From Pseudomonadota bacterium (GTDB taxonomy: Bacteria; Pseudomonadota; Alphaproteobacteria; Rhodospirillales; Magnetospirillaceae), in contig JAEXAH010000104.1 of assembly GCA_023458315.1 (NCBI GenBank), positions 1-48,426 on the forward strand: a stretch of 48,426 nt of DNA, read 5' to 3'. Below, one piece after another: positions 1 to 9,153 of this stretch (its first letter is position 1; each line of letters opens with the position of its first letter). Position numbers and translations under genes: made by a program. The notes beneath the pieces are model-generated. The model was not told the origin of the DNA. It made no database searches and was given only the letters and a program-made list of their open reading frames with translations.

Positions 1-69
1 GGTGATGTCCTCTTTCGTGTCCAGGAGACGCGCCAACGTCTGAACACGAGTAGAATCAACACCGTGCAC
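1..69 (-). CDS. Possible start of an unidentified gene, cut by the window edge
   Basis: A reading frame on the minus strand begins at a GTG (67-69), directly after an in-frame stop (70-72), and stays open to the window edge. It would read VHGVDSTRVQTLARLLDTKE, which has normal protein-like composition. There is no convincing ribosome binding site, and only 23 codons are visible, so no family can be assigned. The frame could also be a chance opening. Confidence 0.2.
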   Translation of the reverse strand, partial: MHGVDSTRVQTLARLLDTKEDIT

Positions 70-120
70 TCAGTCCACAAAATCTAAACCGGACAGCCGT
101 GGGCTTGACCCGGCAATCCA

Positions 121-150
121 TGGACCCTCGGGTCAAGCCCGAGGGTGACG
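121..150. repeat. Palindromic intergenic repeat with TCAAG loop
   Basis: An 8-bp perfect stem (CCCTCGGG at 125-132 and CCCGAGGG at 138-145) encloses the loop TCAAG and is followed by GTGACG. The same design recurs twice at 14704-14812. The preceding bases (109-124) look like a degenerate further half-unit. This resembles the REP-like palindromes scattered between genes in many alphaproteobacteria. No gene is visible from 70 to 181. Confidence 0.6.
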
Positions 151-181
151 GCCAAAGAGAGATGCTTCACACCCAAGGCAA

Positions 182-212
182 GAAAAAGCCCCCGTCCGGG
201 TGGACGGGGGCT
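182..212 (-). terminator. Rho-independent terminator of the di-heme lipoprotein gene
   Basis: Read on the minus strand, an 11-bp GC-rich stem (AGCCCCCGTCC, 187-197, with its complement at 202-212) closes on a four-base loop and is followed by five T residues (182-186). It starts 18 bases after the stop codon at 231. Confidence 0.85.
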
Positions 213-230
213 AACGTGGGTAGATAGACT

Positions 231-2000
231 TCAGCCCTTGGGCGGGTTCGGGCCCCAATAGACCTTCTGTTCCCAGCACGGATAGGCGTTGTCGCCGTCG
301 TATTCCTGGGCCTTGCGCTTGGGCTGGTCGGCATCCTCGGCCAGCACCTTCAGGTACTCGATGATGGCCATGCGTTCCTCGTGCGTCAGGGCGCGGCCGA
401 TGATGCCGGTGCCGCTGCCGTCGGCGAAGACGTGGCCGGTGTTGCGGTTGCCGATGGTCGCGGTGTCGATGCGGGTGGCGCCCTTCAACTCGGTCGAGAT
501 ATAGCCCAGCTTGACCGGGTCGTATTCGCGGTTGCCGTTCCAGAACACCGCCGGGCGTTCCGCCACCGGCGACAGCAGATCATAGACACTGGGCACCGAG
601 CCGTTGTGCAGATAGGGCGGGTTGGCCCAGATGCCGTCCAGCGGCCGCGCCTTGTAGCCGCAGGTGCCGCGCACCTCGTTCGGCCAGCCGTAGCCGTCGT
701 ATTCCGCCCACTTTTCCTTGGGCACCGGCGGATTGCCGTGCTCGTACTGGAACTGCTTGACCTGCTCGGTCACGACGAACAGCCCCTCGCCCGCGCTGAT
801 GGGCTTGGCAATGCCCAGGCTGGTGGCGTCGTAAGTGCGTTCCAGGAAGTTGGTCAGCAGGGTGGAATCGGTGCCCACCACCTTGACGTCGATCACCGGC
901 ACCTGAAGGAAGGTGACGCCCGGCCAGTCCTTGCGGGCAAAGGGACGCGGCGCGTGGCACCCGGCGCACAGATCGTCATACAGCTTCTTGCCCTTGGTAT
1001 AGGCCAGGACGTTGTCCACGGCGGGCAGTTCCTTGGGCCACACCGGCGCCTTCAGCTTGCGCAGGTTCAGTTCGGTGGCGTGCAGATCGTGCACCGGGAT
1101 CGAGGTCGCCCACAGCGCGGGCGCGGGCGGGGTCAGGCCGGCGGCGTTGACGAAATTGGTGGCCGCCTTGACGCCCAGCGATTCGCCGACATTGCGGATC
1201 ATCGGCTGACGCACCGAGCCGTTGTACTGCACCCAGTCGAAATAGGGCGCGTCCCAGATGTGCGGCAGGCGAACCGGCGCGGTGCCTGGCTTCTTGTTGG
1301 CCTGATAATGCAGATCGTCGCCCAGCAGGGTGTTGGCGATGCGCTGCAACGCGTCCAGGCGGCCGAAGCCTTCCTCGACCGGATAGATGCCGTGCAGCGC
1401 CTCGTAGCCGCCTTGGTTGATGGCGGCATCCTTGGCGACGTTGAAGGCGATCTGAAGCTGGTTCTTGGTTTCGGCGCCGTACTTGTCGCCCAGCACGCGG
1501 CGGGCGAAGCGGTCGAACTTCTCGTCCTGGATGGCGGTGGCCATCACCGACTTGCCGATGGTGGTGGTGAACAGCGCCGCGTTGGGCAGGCCGCCGCCGC
1601 CGTCGATGCGGATGCCGACGCCCTTGTAATTGACCTGGCCGGTATGGCAGGCGGCGCAGCCCATGCCCAGGGTTTCCACGCCGTTCAGCATGAAGGGCGT
1701 GAAGCCCACCGGGTACTGGCCCTGCGGCACGCCGTCCACCAGGAAGCCGAAACGCGACAGATACGAGCGGTCCGAGATCAGGCCGGTGCCCTCGGGTTCC
1801 TCCAGCGCGTTGAACCACGCCACCGGCAGCATCACCGTGCCTTGCTGGCGCCAGTAATAATCCTCGCGGGTCTTCTGGTCCCAGCTCGGGCTGGCATAGA
1901 CCACGCTGGACACTTTTTGCTCGGGTGGCAGGGTCGGGTTGCAGGCGGCCAACACCGCCGTCACGGCCGCCGCCAGCGCGACGCCAAGAGATCGTTTCAT
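231..2000 (-). CDS. Di-heme cytochrome c lipoprotein, RoxA/MauG-like
   Basis: This 589-residue exported lipoprotein has two c-type heme motifs, CAACH (115-119) and CAGCH (345-349). The start at 2000 gives a clean lipoprotein signal: MKR, a hydrophobic stretch, then the lipobox LAAC with Cys20 as the lipidated residue. The C-terminal third carries the signature ARPLDGIW...PYLHNGSVPS..DLL, typical of the RoxA-like branch of the cytochrome c peroxidase/MauG superfamily. RoxA itself is a rubber dioxygenase, but most homologues have no known substrate. The predicted location is membrane-anchored in the periplasm. The gene stands alone, with a strong terminator downstream. A generic di-heme peroxidase role is the main alternative. 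Confidence 0.85.
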   Translation of the reverse strand: MKRSLGVALAAAVTAVLAACNPTLPPEQKVSSVVYASPSWDQKTREDYYWRQQGTVMLPVAWFNALEEPEGTGLISDRSYLSRFGFLVDGVPQGQYPVGFTPFMLNGVETLGMGCAACHTGQVNYKGVGIRIDGGGGLPNAALFTTTIGKSVMATAIQDEKFDRFARRVLGDKYGAETKNQLQIAFNVAKDAAINQGGYEALHGIYPVEEGFGRLDALQRIANTLLGDDLHYQANKKPGTAPVRLPHIWDAPYFDWVQYNGSVRQPMIRNVGESLGVKAATNFVNAAGLTPPAPALWATSIPVHDLHATELNLRKLKAPVWPKELPAVDNVLAYTKGKKLYDDLCAGCHAPRPFARKDWPGVTFLQVPVIDVKVVGTDSTLLTNFLERTYDATSLGIAKPISAGEGLFVVTEQVKQFQYEHGNPPVPKEKWAEYDGYGWPNEVRGTCGYKARPLDGIWANPPYLHNGSVPSVYDLLSPVAERPAVFWNGNREYDPVKLGYISTELKGATRIDTATIGNRNTGHVFADGSGTGIIGRALTHEERMAIIEYLKVLAEDADQPKRKAQEYDGDNAYPCWEQKVYWGPNPPKG

Positions 2001-2219
2001 GTTCCCCCCATTGCTGCATTCCTGCGCCGGAACGTCCATCGGCGCGATGGGGGATGATATGCGCCACAACTTAAAAGGTAAATCAGGTGAATGCCCCTCC
2101 GTAATGATGGGTTGCGCGTGGTCCATACCTTTTCGCGCATGTCTGCCAGCCATGGCGACAGGTGGCGCTGTGCACAGGAAGGGCATAGGATTCCCCGATG
2201 ATCCCGGCGGAGGTGGGCC

Positions 2220-3251
2220 ATGCGCGACGCTTCGTCCCCAACCACCAAGGTCCTGATGGTGGAAGACAATCCGGGCGACGCCCGGCTGGTGCAGGTGCTG
2301 CTGGCGGAAGTGGGCGGTTTCGACCTGACCTGGAAACAGGATCTGCGCGAGGCCGCCTTGTGGCTGGCCACCGACACGCCCGACGCGGTGCTGCTGGATC
2401 TTTCCCTGCCGGATTCCCAAGGCGTCGCCACCATCGACGCCATGCGCCGCCTGCATCCCGATCTGCCGGTGGTGGTGTTCACCGGCCTGAACGACGAGGC
2501 GGTGGGGGTGGCGGCGGTCAAGCGCGGCTGCCAGGATTATCTGGTCAAGGGCCAGGGCGACGGCCAACTGATCGGCCGCACCATCACCTACGCGGTCGAG
2601 CGCAAGGCCATCGAGACGGAACGCCAGCAATCGGCCGAACGCATGAAGCGGGTGCTGCTGCAAACGGTCAAGGCGGTGTCGCTGACCCTGGAGATGCGCG
2701 ACCCCTATACGGCGGGCCACCAGCGCCGGGTGGCGCAACTGGCCCTGGCCATCGGCGAGCGCCTGGGCCTGCCGTCCGAGCAATTGGAGGGATTGCACAC
2801 CGGGGCGCTGATCCACGATCTGGGCAAGATCAACGTGCCGTCGGATTTCCTGTCACGGCCGGGCAAACTGTCCGACGCCGCCTTCGGCGTCATCAAATCG
2901 CACCCGGACGTGGGCGCCGAGATCGTCGACGGCATCGATTTTCCCTGGCCGGTGTCGGACATGATCCGCCAGCATCACGAACGGCTGGACGGCAGCGGCT
3001 ATCCCAACGGCCTGACCGGCGACGGCATCATCCTGGAAGCCCGCATCCTGGCGGTGGCCGACGTGGTCGAGGCCATCAGCAGCCACCGGCCCTATCGTCC
3101 GTCGCTGGGCCTGGACGCCGCCCTGAAGGAAATCCAGGACAAAGCGGGCAGCCATTACGACCGGACGGTGGTCGACGCCTGTCTGGCGGTGATCCGCGAC
3201 AACGGCAACGCGGTGTTCCGCGACGACCACGACCTGCCGCCGGTGATGTAA
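2220..3251 (+). CDS. Response regulator with HD-GYP c-di-GMP phosphodiesterase domain
   Basis: A 343-residue two-domain protein. The N-terminal receiver domain (about 9-125) has the acidic pair ED at 15-16 and phospho-acceptor Asp60 in LLDLSLPD. The output domain (about 145-335) is a HD-GYP phosphodiesterase with His199-Asp200 in IHDLGKINVP, HHE at 252-254 and DGSGYP around 257-262, so the metal ligands and the GYP signature are intact. It is expected to hydrolyse cyclic di-GMP in the cytoplasm when phosphorylated. No cognate kinase gene is adjacent. It is divergent from the upstream lipoprotein gene and convergent with topA, which ends 19 bases away. Confidence 0.9.
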   Translation: MRDASSPTTKVLMVEDNPGDARLVQVLLAEVGGFDLTWKQDLREAALWLATDTPDAVLLDLSLPDSQGVATIDAMRRLHPDLPVVVFTGLNDEAVGVAAVKRGCQDYLVKGQGDGQLIGRTITYAVERKAIETERQQSAERMKRVLLQTVKAVSLTLEMRDPYTAGHQRRVAQLALAIGERLGLPSEQLEGLHTGALIHDLGKINVPSDFLSRPGKLSDAAFGVIKSHPDVGAEIVDGIDFPWPVSDMIRQHHERLDGSGYPNGLTGDGIILEARILAVADVVEAISSHRPYRPSLGLDAALKEIQDKAGSHYDRTVVDACLAVIRDNGNAVFRDDHDLPPVM

Positions 3252-3270
3252 CCGGCGACAGGCGGCGTGG

Positions 3271-5940
3271 TTACTCCGCCGTCTTCTTGGCGGCAGGCTT
3301 CTTGGCCGGGGCCTTCTTCGTCGCCGGTTTCTTGGCCGCCGACTTCTTCGCCGGAGCCTTCTTGGCGGGCGCCGCCTCGCCGTCCTCGGCCTTGGCAGAT
3401 GCCTTGCGGGCCGGGGCCTTGCGCGTGGGCTTGGCCGGGGCTTTGGCCGCCCTGGCATCGATCAGGCGGATGGCTTCCTCCAGCGTCACCGTGCCGGGAT
3501 CGGCATCCTTGGGCAAGGTGGCGTGGATGCCGTCGGACGAGACGTAGGGGCCATAGCGGCCCTCGTGCACCGTCACCGGCTTTCCGGCCCGCTCGCCCAG
3601 GGTGCGCAGCGGCTCGGCGCCCTTCTTGGCGCGGGCCTGGGACAGCAATTCCATGGCGCGGTTCATGCCGATGGTCAGGACGTCGTCGTCCTTGGCCAGC
3701 GACTTATAGGCGCCGTCATGCACCAGATAAGGGCCGAAGCGGCCGACACCGGCGGAAATCTTCTTCTGGGTTTCCGGGTGGGTGCCCACCTCGCGCGGCA
3801 GTTCCAGCAGCTTGACGCCGATCTCCAGCGTCACCGCGCCGGGTTCCAGCCCCTTGTACAGCGACACGCGCTTGGGCTTGGCGCCCTCGCCCAGTTGCAC
3901 GTACCAGCCATACGGCCCCTTGCGCAGCGACACCATCTCGCCGGTGGTGGGGTGGGCGCCCAATTCCTTGGGGCCTTCCATGGCCTCGGCCGGGGCGTCG
4001 CCCTCGCCGCCCACGCCCAGCGGGCGGGTGAAGCGGCATTCGGGATAGTTCGAGCAGCCGATGAAGGCGCCGAACTTGCCCAGCTTCAGCGACAGCCGCC
4101 CGGCATTGCAGGTCGGGCACAGGCGCGGATCGTGGCCGGAACCGGTATCGGGGAAGAAATGGGCGCCCAGTTCGGCGTCCAGCACCTCGATGACATCCGA
4201 AATGCGCAATTCCTTGGTGCCCTCGACCGACGCCGAGAACGCCTTCCAGAAATCCTCCAGCACCTTGCGCCAGTCGATGTGGCCGCCGGAAATCTCGTCC
4301 AACTGGTTTTCCAGGTCGGCGGTGAAGTTGTACTCCACGTAGCGGCCGAAATACTGCTCCAGGAAGGCCGTGACCAGACGGCCGCGATCCTCGGGGATGA
4401 AGCGGCGCTGGTCCAGGCGCACGTAATTGCGTTCCTGCAACACCGACAGGATCGAGGCATAGGTCGAGGGACGGCCGATGCCCAACTCTTCCATGCGCTT
4501 GACCAGGCTGGCTTCGGAATAGCGCGGCGGCGGCTGGGTGAAGTGCTGGTCGGGGCGGACGCCCTGGCGCTTCATGTCGTCGCCCTGGGTCACGTCGGGC
4601 AGCAGGCGTTCGGAATCCTCGTCCTCGGCGCCGGGGGCCGGGGCGTCGTCGCGGTCCTCGCGGTAGACCTTGAGGAAGCCCTCGAACACCACCACCGAGC
4701 CGGTGGCGCGCAGGATGGCCGTCTTGTCGTCAGAGGCGATGTCCACCGCCACCTGATCCAGTTCCGCCGCCGCCATCTGGCTGGCGACCGTGCGCTTCCA
4801 GATCAGTTCATAGAGGCGCAACTGGTCGCGGTCCAGATAGCGCGCCACCTGATCGGGCCGACGGAACATGTCCGTCGGACGGATGCATTCATGCGCTTCC
4901 TGGGCGTTCTTGGCCTTGGTCTTGTACAGGCGCGGCGCGTCGGGCAGATAGGATTTGCCGAAATCCTTGCCGATCAGGTCGCGGGCGGCGGCGATGGCCT
5001 CGGCCGCCATCTGCACGCCGTCGGTACGCATGTAGGTGATCAGACCCACCGTCTCGCCGCCGATATCCACGCCTTCGTACAGGCGCTGGGCCAATTGCAT
5101 GGTCTGCTTGGCCGACATGTGCAGCTTGCGGCTGGCTTCCTGTTGCAAGGTCGAGGTGGTGAAGGGCGCATAGGGATTGCGCCGCGCCTTCTTGCGCTCG
5201 ACGCTGGCGACCTGAAAGCGCCGGGCCTCGATGGCCGCCTTGGCGGCCATGGCCTCGGCCTCGTTCGGCAGGTCGAACTTGTCCAGCTTCTTGCCGCCCA
5301 GATGGGTCAGGTTGGCGGTGATCAACTGGCCGCGCGGCGTCAGGAAATCGGCGGCGACAGTCCAGTATTCCTGGGTCTTGAAGCGCTCGATCTCGGTTTC
5401 GCGCTCGCAGATCAGGCGCAGCGCCACCGATTGCACGCGGCCCGCCGACTTGGCGCCGGGCAGCTTGCGCCACAGCACCGGCGACAGGGTGAAGCCCACC
5501 AGATAATCCAGCGCACGCCGCGCCAGATAGGCGTCCACCAGATCCTGGTGGATGTCGCGCGGATTGCGCATGGCCTCGGTCACGGCGGATTTGGTGATCT
5601 CGTTGAACACCACCCGCTTGACGTCCTTGCCCTTCAGCGCGCCGCGTTCCTCCAGCACCTTCTTGACGTGCCAGGAAATGGCCTCGCCCTCGCGGTCCGG
5701 GTCGGTGGCCAGGAACAGTTTGTCGGCCTTCTTGACCGCGCTGGTGATTTCGCGGATCTGCCGTTCGGATTTGGCGTCCGCTTCCCAGTCCATGGCGAAG
5801 CCCTGGTCGGGCTTGACGCTGCCGTCCTTGGCGGGCAGGTCGCGGATATGGCCGTAGGAGGCGATGACCTGGAAGTCGGCCCCCAGATATTTATTGATGG
5901 TCTTTGCCTTGGCAGGAGACTCGACGACGACGACCTTCAT
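3271..5940 (-). CDS. topA: DNA topoisomerase I
   Basis: An 889-residue type IA topoisomerase that relaxes negative supercoils by cutting one strand. The TOPRIM domain begins at residue 1 with VVVESPAKAKTINKYLG (Glu7) and continues to ATDPDREGE (Asp80, Asp82). The catalytic tyrosine is Tyr303 in GLITYMRTDG. A four-cysteine zinc ribbon (CPTC...C...C) follows at about residue 600, then repeated C-terminal topoisomerase domains. The end is a lysine/alanine/proline-rich tail with several AKK and KKP units, a DNA-binding extension common in alphaproteobacterial TopA. It sits 45 bases downstream of dprA on the same strand, the usual dprA-topA pair. Confidence 0.98.
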   Translation of the reverse strand: MKVVVVESPAKAKTINKYLGADFQVIASYGHIRDLPAKDGSVKPDQGFAMDWEADAKSERQIREITSAVKKADKLFLATDPDREGEAISWHVKKVLEERGALKGKDVKRVVFNEITKSAVTEAMRNPRDIHQDLVDAYLARRALDYLVGFTLSPVLWRKLPGAKSAGRVQSVALRLICERETEIERFKTQEYWTVAADFLTPRGQLITANLTHLGGKKLDKFDLPNEAEAMAAKAAIEARRFQVASVERKKARRNPYAPFTTSTLQQEASRKLHMSAKQTMQLAQRLYEGVDIGGETVGLITYMRTDGVQMAAEAIAAARDLIGKDFGKSYLPDAPRLYKTKAKNAQEAHECIRPTDMFRRPDQVARYLDRDQLRLYELIWKRTVASQMAAAELDQVAVDIASDDKTAILRATGSVVVFEGFLKVYREDRDDAPAPGAEDEDSERLLPDVTQGDDMKRQGVRPDQHFTQPPPRYSEASLVKRMEELGIGRPSTYASILSVLQERNYVRLDQRRFIPEDRGRLVTAFLEQYFGRYVEYNFTADLENQLDEISGGHIDWRKVLEDFWKAFSASVEGTKELRISDVIEVLDAELGAHFFPDTGSGHDPRLCPTCNAGRLSLKLGKFGAFIGCSNYPECRFTRPLGVGGEGDAPAEAMEGPKELGAHPTTGEMVSLRKGPYGWYVQLGEGAKPKRVSLYKGLEPGAVTLEIGVKLLELPREVGTHPETQKKISAGVGRFGPYLVHDGAYKSLAKDDDVLTIGMNRAMELLSQARAKKGAEPLRTLGERAGKPVTVHEGRYGPYVSSDGIHATLPKDADPGTVTLEEAIRLIDARAAKAPAKPTRKAPARKASAKAEDGEAAPAKKAPAKKSAAKKPATKKAPAKKPAAKKTAE

Positions 5941-5985
5941 CCGGACCCGAACTGGTGCGAGGGAAACAGGGTGCGGGGTCAGGGC

Positions 5986-7116
5986 CTACAGGAACGCCAG
6001 CAAGGCAACCTGATTGCCGGGATGACGTTCCAGGCGACCGGCCAGTTCCAGCTCGAGCAGGACCAGGGACACCACGGAAGCAGACAATTGGCACTCGCGG
6101 ATGATGGAGTCAACCGTCACCGGTACCGGCCCCAGGCTTTCCACCACCCGCGCCCGCGCCGAAATCAGTTCGGATTCGCTGGGCTGGACCTGGGAAACCG
6201 CCGTGAAACGGTCGGTTTCGGGCTCGGCCAGCGGGCGGCGCAACAAATCGCCCAGCACCGCCATGACGTCCTCGGCCCGTTCGGTCAGCACGGCGCCGTG
6301 GCGGATCAGGTCGTTGGGGCCGGAGGCGCGGGGATCGGCGGGATGGCCGGGCACGGCGAACACCTCGCGCCCCTGTTCGGCGGCCATGCGCGCGGTGATC
6401 AGCGACCCGGATTTCAGGCTGGCCTCCAGCACCACCACGCCTTGGGACAGGCCCGAGATGATGCGGTTGCGGCGGGGAAAGTGGCTGGCCTGGGGCTGGG
6501 TTCCCGGCGGCATTTCCGCCACCGCGCAGCCCATGGCACACACTTCGTCATAGAGCTTCTGATTTTCCGGCGGATAGACCACGTCCACCCCACCGGCCAG
6601 CACCGCCACCGTGCCCGAGGCCAGCGAGCCTTCGTGCGCGGCGGTGTCGATGCCGCGCGCCAGTCCCGACACCACCACCATGCCCGCCCGTCCCAGATCG
6701 GCGGCCATGCGCCGCGCCAGATTGCGGCCGTTGATGGAGGCGTTGCGGGCGCCGACCATGGCGACCATGGACCGTTCCAGCACCGAGACGTTGCCGCGCG
6801 CATACAGGATGGGCGGCGCGTCGTCGGTGGCGGCCAGCAGGCGGGGATAGCCCGGCTCGCCCCAGGCCAGCGCCACGGCGCCCAGGCGCGCGGCTTCGGC
6901 CAGTTCGGCCTCGGCCACGCCTTTGGGACAAATCCTGATGGGGCGCTTGCCGCCGCCGCGCTTGGCCAGTTCCGGCAGCGCCGCCAGGGCGGCGGCTGCG
7001 CTGCCGAACCGTTCCAGCAGCCGCCGGAAGGTGCGCGGCCCCACGTTCTCGCTGCGGATCAGGCGCACCCAATCCAGTCTCTCGGTGGGCGAAAGTCTGC
7101 GTCTCTGCTCGTCCAT
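5986..7116 (-). CDS. dprA: DNA-processing protein DprA/Smf
   Basis: A 376-residue DprA protein, which binds single-stranded DNA and loads RecA during uptake of transforming DNA; many non-competent bacteria also carry it. The Rossmann-fold core shows MVGARNASINGRNLARRMA, VVSGLARGIDTAAHEGSL and GSLITARMAAEQGREVFAVPG, the diagnostic blocks of the family. An N-terminal SAM-like region precedes the core, and a winged-helix C-terminal domain (about 310-376) is present. It is probably cotranscribed with topA. Confidence 0.96.
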   Translation of the reverse strand: MDEQRRRLSPTERLDWVRLIRSENVGPRTFRRLLERFGSAAAALAALPELAKRGGGKRPIRICPKGVAEAELAEAARLGAVALAWGEPGYPRLLAATDDAPPILYARGNVSVLERSMVAMVGARNASINGRNLARRMAADLGRAGMVVVSGLARGIDTAAHEGSLASGTVAVLAGGVDVVYPPENQKLYDEVCAMGCAVAEMPPGTQPQASHFPRRNRIISGLSQGVVVLEASLKSGSLITARMAAEQGREVFAVPGHPADPRASGPNDLIRHGAVLTERAEDVMAVLGDLLRRPLAEPETDRFTAVSQVQPSESELISARARVVESLGPVPVTVDSIIRECQLSASVVSLVLLELELAGRLERHPGNQVALLAFL

Positions 7117-7169
7117 GGCGGGCAGAGTGGGTTATTGCATGCAAACCGTCAAGCGCCCTACCGCCCCCC

Positions 7170-8279
7170 CTACCGCAACGCCTCGCGCGCCAGCATGCGG
7201 TCGCACACCGCCTTGGTGTCCCAGGACGAATGCTTGCCCAAAGCCGCCTCGATCTCGGGCCACAGCCGGGTGAACGCCCCCTGCCCGATCTCGCGCAGAT
7301 GCTTGAGGAAGTCCCAGGACGGCGCATCCTTGGAATAGATGCCCAGGGTGGACAATTCCGCGTCGGCGTGGATGCGGTGCAGGTTGATGCGGCGATAGCC
7401 CGCTTCCGGCCGGATCTGGTCGGCATCGATCAACCGGTTGATGGTTTCGATGGCGTTGACCTCGTGCACCAGACTGGCCGAGAAGGTGATCTCGTTCAGG
7501 CGGTCCAGGATCTGGCGGGCGCTGCGCGGCACGCCGTCGCGGTGCAGCGGGTTGACCGTGACCAGCAGCAGATCGCTGCATTCCGCCTGACGCAGACACT
7601 CCACCAGCGGCGTCAGCGGCGGGTTGCCCATGTAGCCGCCGTCCCAATAGGTGCTGCCCGCGATGGTGACGGGCTGGAAGGCGCTGGGCAGGCAGGCCGA
7701 CGCCTTCAGCGCGTCGGGCGACACCGCGCCGTCCACGAAAAGCTGGCGGCGGCATTCCTCGACGTCGGTGGCGGCGATCATCACCATGGGCACGCCCGGT
7801 TCCGGCAGGGCCAGAATGGCGGGCAGTTCGGGCATGACCTCGCGCAACACGGTGTTCAGGTAATTGCCGATGCCGATGTCGGCGGGCGCCACCCCGGTCG
7901 AGGCCATGTCGGCCCAACGCGCCGCCGGGGAATTGTCGATGTTCCAGCCCGGCGACAGGCCGATGGCGGCGACAAAGGGATTGCCGCCCCAAAAGGCGGC
8001 ACGGGCGACACTTTCCCACAGGGCTTGCAGCTTGGCGCGGGCGGCCTCGGCCATGCGGCGCGGGCGCGCGGTGGCGGGGCCGGGCAGCGCCGCCCCTTCG
8101 CGCAGGCCATAGGCCAAGGCGGCGGCGTTCAGCGCCCCCGACGAGGCGCCGCTGAGCCCCACCAGTTCGATGCCGCCGGTCGCCACATTGTCCAGAAGCC
8201 CGTCAAGCACGCCCCAGGTGAAGGCGCCATGGGCGCCGCCCCCCTGCAAGGCCACGGCAACACGTTTGGCTTTAGCCAT
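7170..8279 (-). CDS. Patatin-like phospholipase
   Basis: A 369-residue patatin-family acyl hydrolase. The start at 8279 was chosen because GGAGG lies 7-8 bases upstream and the conserved domain begins directly with KRVAVALQGGGAHGAF. The oxyanion motif GGGAHG lies at 13-18, the nucleophile motif GASSG at 44-48 (Ser46), and the dyad aspartate sits in YWDGGYMGNPP. All catalytic parts are therefore present. It probably hydrolyses membrane phospholipids or other acyl esters; the substrate cannot be told. There is no signal peptide. It is divergent from the cyclic-nucleotide-binding gene, with a 135-base shared upstream region. Confidence 0.9.
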   Translation of the reverse strand: MAKAKRVAVALQGGGAHGAFTWGVLDGLLDNVATGGIELVGLSGASSGALNAAALAYGLREGAALPGPATARPRRMAEAARAKLQALWESVARAAFWGGNPFVAAIGLSPGWNIDNSPAARWADMASTGVAPADIGIGNYLNTVLREVMPELPAILALPEPGVPMVMIAATDVEECRRQLFVDGAVSPDALKASACLPSAFQPVTIAGSTYWDGGYMGNPPLTPLVECLRQAECSDLLLVTVNPLHRDGVPRSARQILDRLNEITFSASLVHEVNAIETINRLIDADQIRPEAGYRRINLHRIHADAELSTLGIYSKDAPSWDFLKHLREIGQGAFTRLWPEIEAALGKHSSWDTKAVCDRMLAREALR

Positions 8280-8414
8280 GCCAGCCTCCCGATCCGTCTT
8301 GTTTATCAAAAGGCTACGCCAAATCGCCACCCCTGGCAACGACACCCGGTGGACAACCGCCCCAGGCGCGCTAAGCTATGTCCCCAGGGGTATGACTTCC
8401 GGGGGACAGACAGC

Positions 8415-8810
8415 ATGAGCGGCAACGGCAATCCCGAGCGGCGGACCTTCGCCAAGGGCACGGTGATCTTCCGCGAGGGCGATCGCGGGTCCGAGGCGTA
8501 TCTGGTGCAGAAAGGATCGGTGCGCATCTTCAAGACGGTGCACGGCCGCCGGGTGATCCTGGGCCAGTGCAAGCCGTTCCAGGTGTTCGGCGAACTGGCG
8601 CTGCTGGATGACGGCGCCCGCATGGCCGCCGCCGAAGCGACCGAGGACACCACCGTCATGGTGCTGTCCAAGCATCGCATCCGCGACATGATGGACACCG
8701 CCGCCCCCGGCCTGACCACCCTGATCCAGTCGCTGATCGGCACCATGCGCGCCATGGGCGACGAACTGGCGGCGGCGCGGGCCGAACTGGCGGAAAAGAA
8801 GGGGGATTAA
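8415..8810 (+). CDS. Small cyclic-nucleotide-binding domain protein
   Basis: A 131-residue protein made almost entirely of one cNMP-binding domain (about 10-110), with the phosphate-binding-cassette-like stretch FGELALLDDGARMAAAEA and the usual GTVIFREGD opening. There is no helix-turn-helix, so it is not a complete Crp regulator. A short alanine/glutamate-rich helix ends the protein. GGGGGA precedes the ATG. It may act as a stand-alone ligand sensor; the arginine that normally contacts the cyclic nucleotide phosphate is present (GARMAA). Its last four bases overlap the convergent gene that ends at 8807. Confidence 0.85.
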   Translation: MSGNGNPERRTFAKGTVIFREGDRGSEAYLVQKGSVRIFKTVHGRRVILGQCKPFQVFGELALLDDGARMAAAEATEDTTVMVLSKHRIRDMMDTAAPGLTTLIQSLIGTMRAMGDELAAARAELAEKKGD

Positions 8811-9040
8811 TCCCCCGAATTCTTCTTCTTTTTCGTGGCGGCGCCGTCGAACGGCGTTTCCGACAACGGCGGCGCGCCGCTGTCCACCTTCAGGGTCTGC
8901 GCGTATTGTTCGCGCCATTCGCGGTCGGTCTGGCCGGATTTCTTGCGCGCCTGCGCCTTCTTGACGCATTCGGCGATCATCTTGTCCATGGCCGAAAGCT
9001 TTTTCGGCGGCGCTGGCTTTTTCGGCTTGGTCTTGGACAT
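8807..9040 (-). CDS. Small lysine-rich conserved protein
   Basis: A 77-residue hydrophilic protein, rich in lysine at both ends (KTKPKKPAPPKK and KKKK). The start at 9040 is supported by GGAGG 6-10 bases upstream. The central part, MDKMIAECVKKAQARKKSG...WREQYAQTL, is predicted helical. There is no membrane segment, signal peptide or recognised domain. It overlaps the convergent cNMP-domain gene by four bases and has no terminator of its own. Its charge suggests nucleic-acid or ribosome association, but this is only an inference. Confidence 0.65.
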   Translation of the reverse strand: MSKTKPKKPAPPKKLSAMDKMIAECVKKAQARKKSGQTDREWREQYAQTLKVDSGAPPLSETPFDGAATKKKKNSGD

Positions 9041-9153
9041 GGGGCCTCCGCGGCGGATGTTCGGGCCACCATGCGCCCGGCCGGGCGTCTTGTCCATCAC
9101 GCGCGCCCGGGCTTACCCTTGTGGACGGCCCGGCCAAGGACTACCCTTTAGTC

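Noticed and set aside
3523..7338. A 1271-codon open frame on the plus strand across topA and dprA
   Set aside because: It is antisense to two certain genes, and its translation is rich in His, Gln, Gly and Ala without any domain, the usual product of reading GC-rich genes in the opposite frame.
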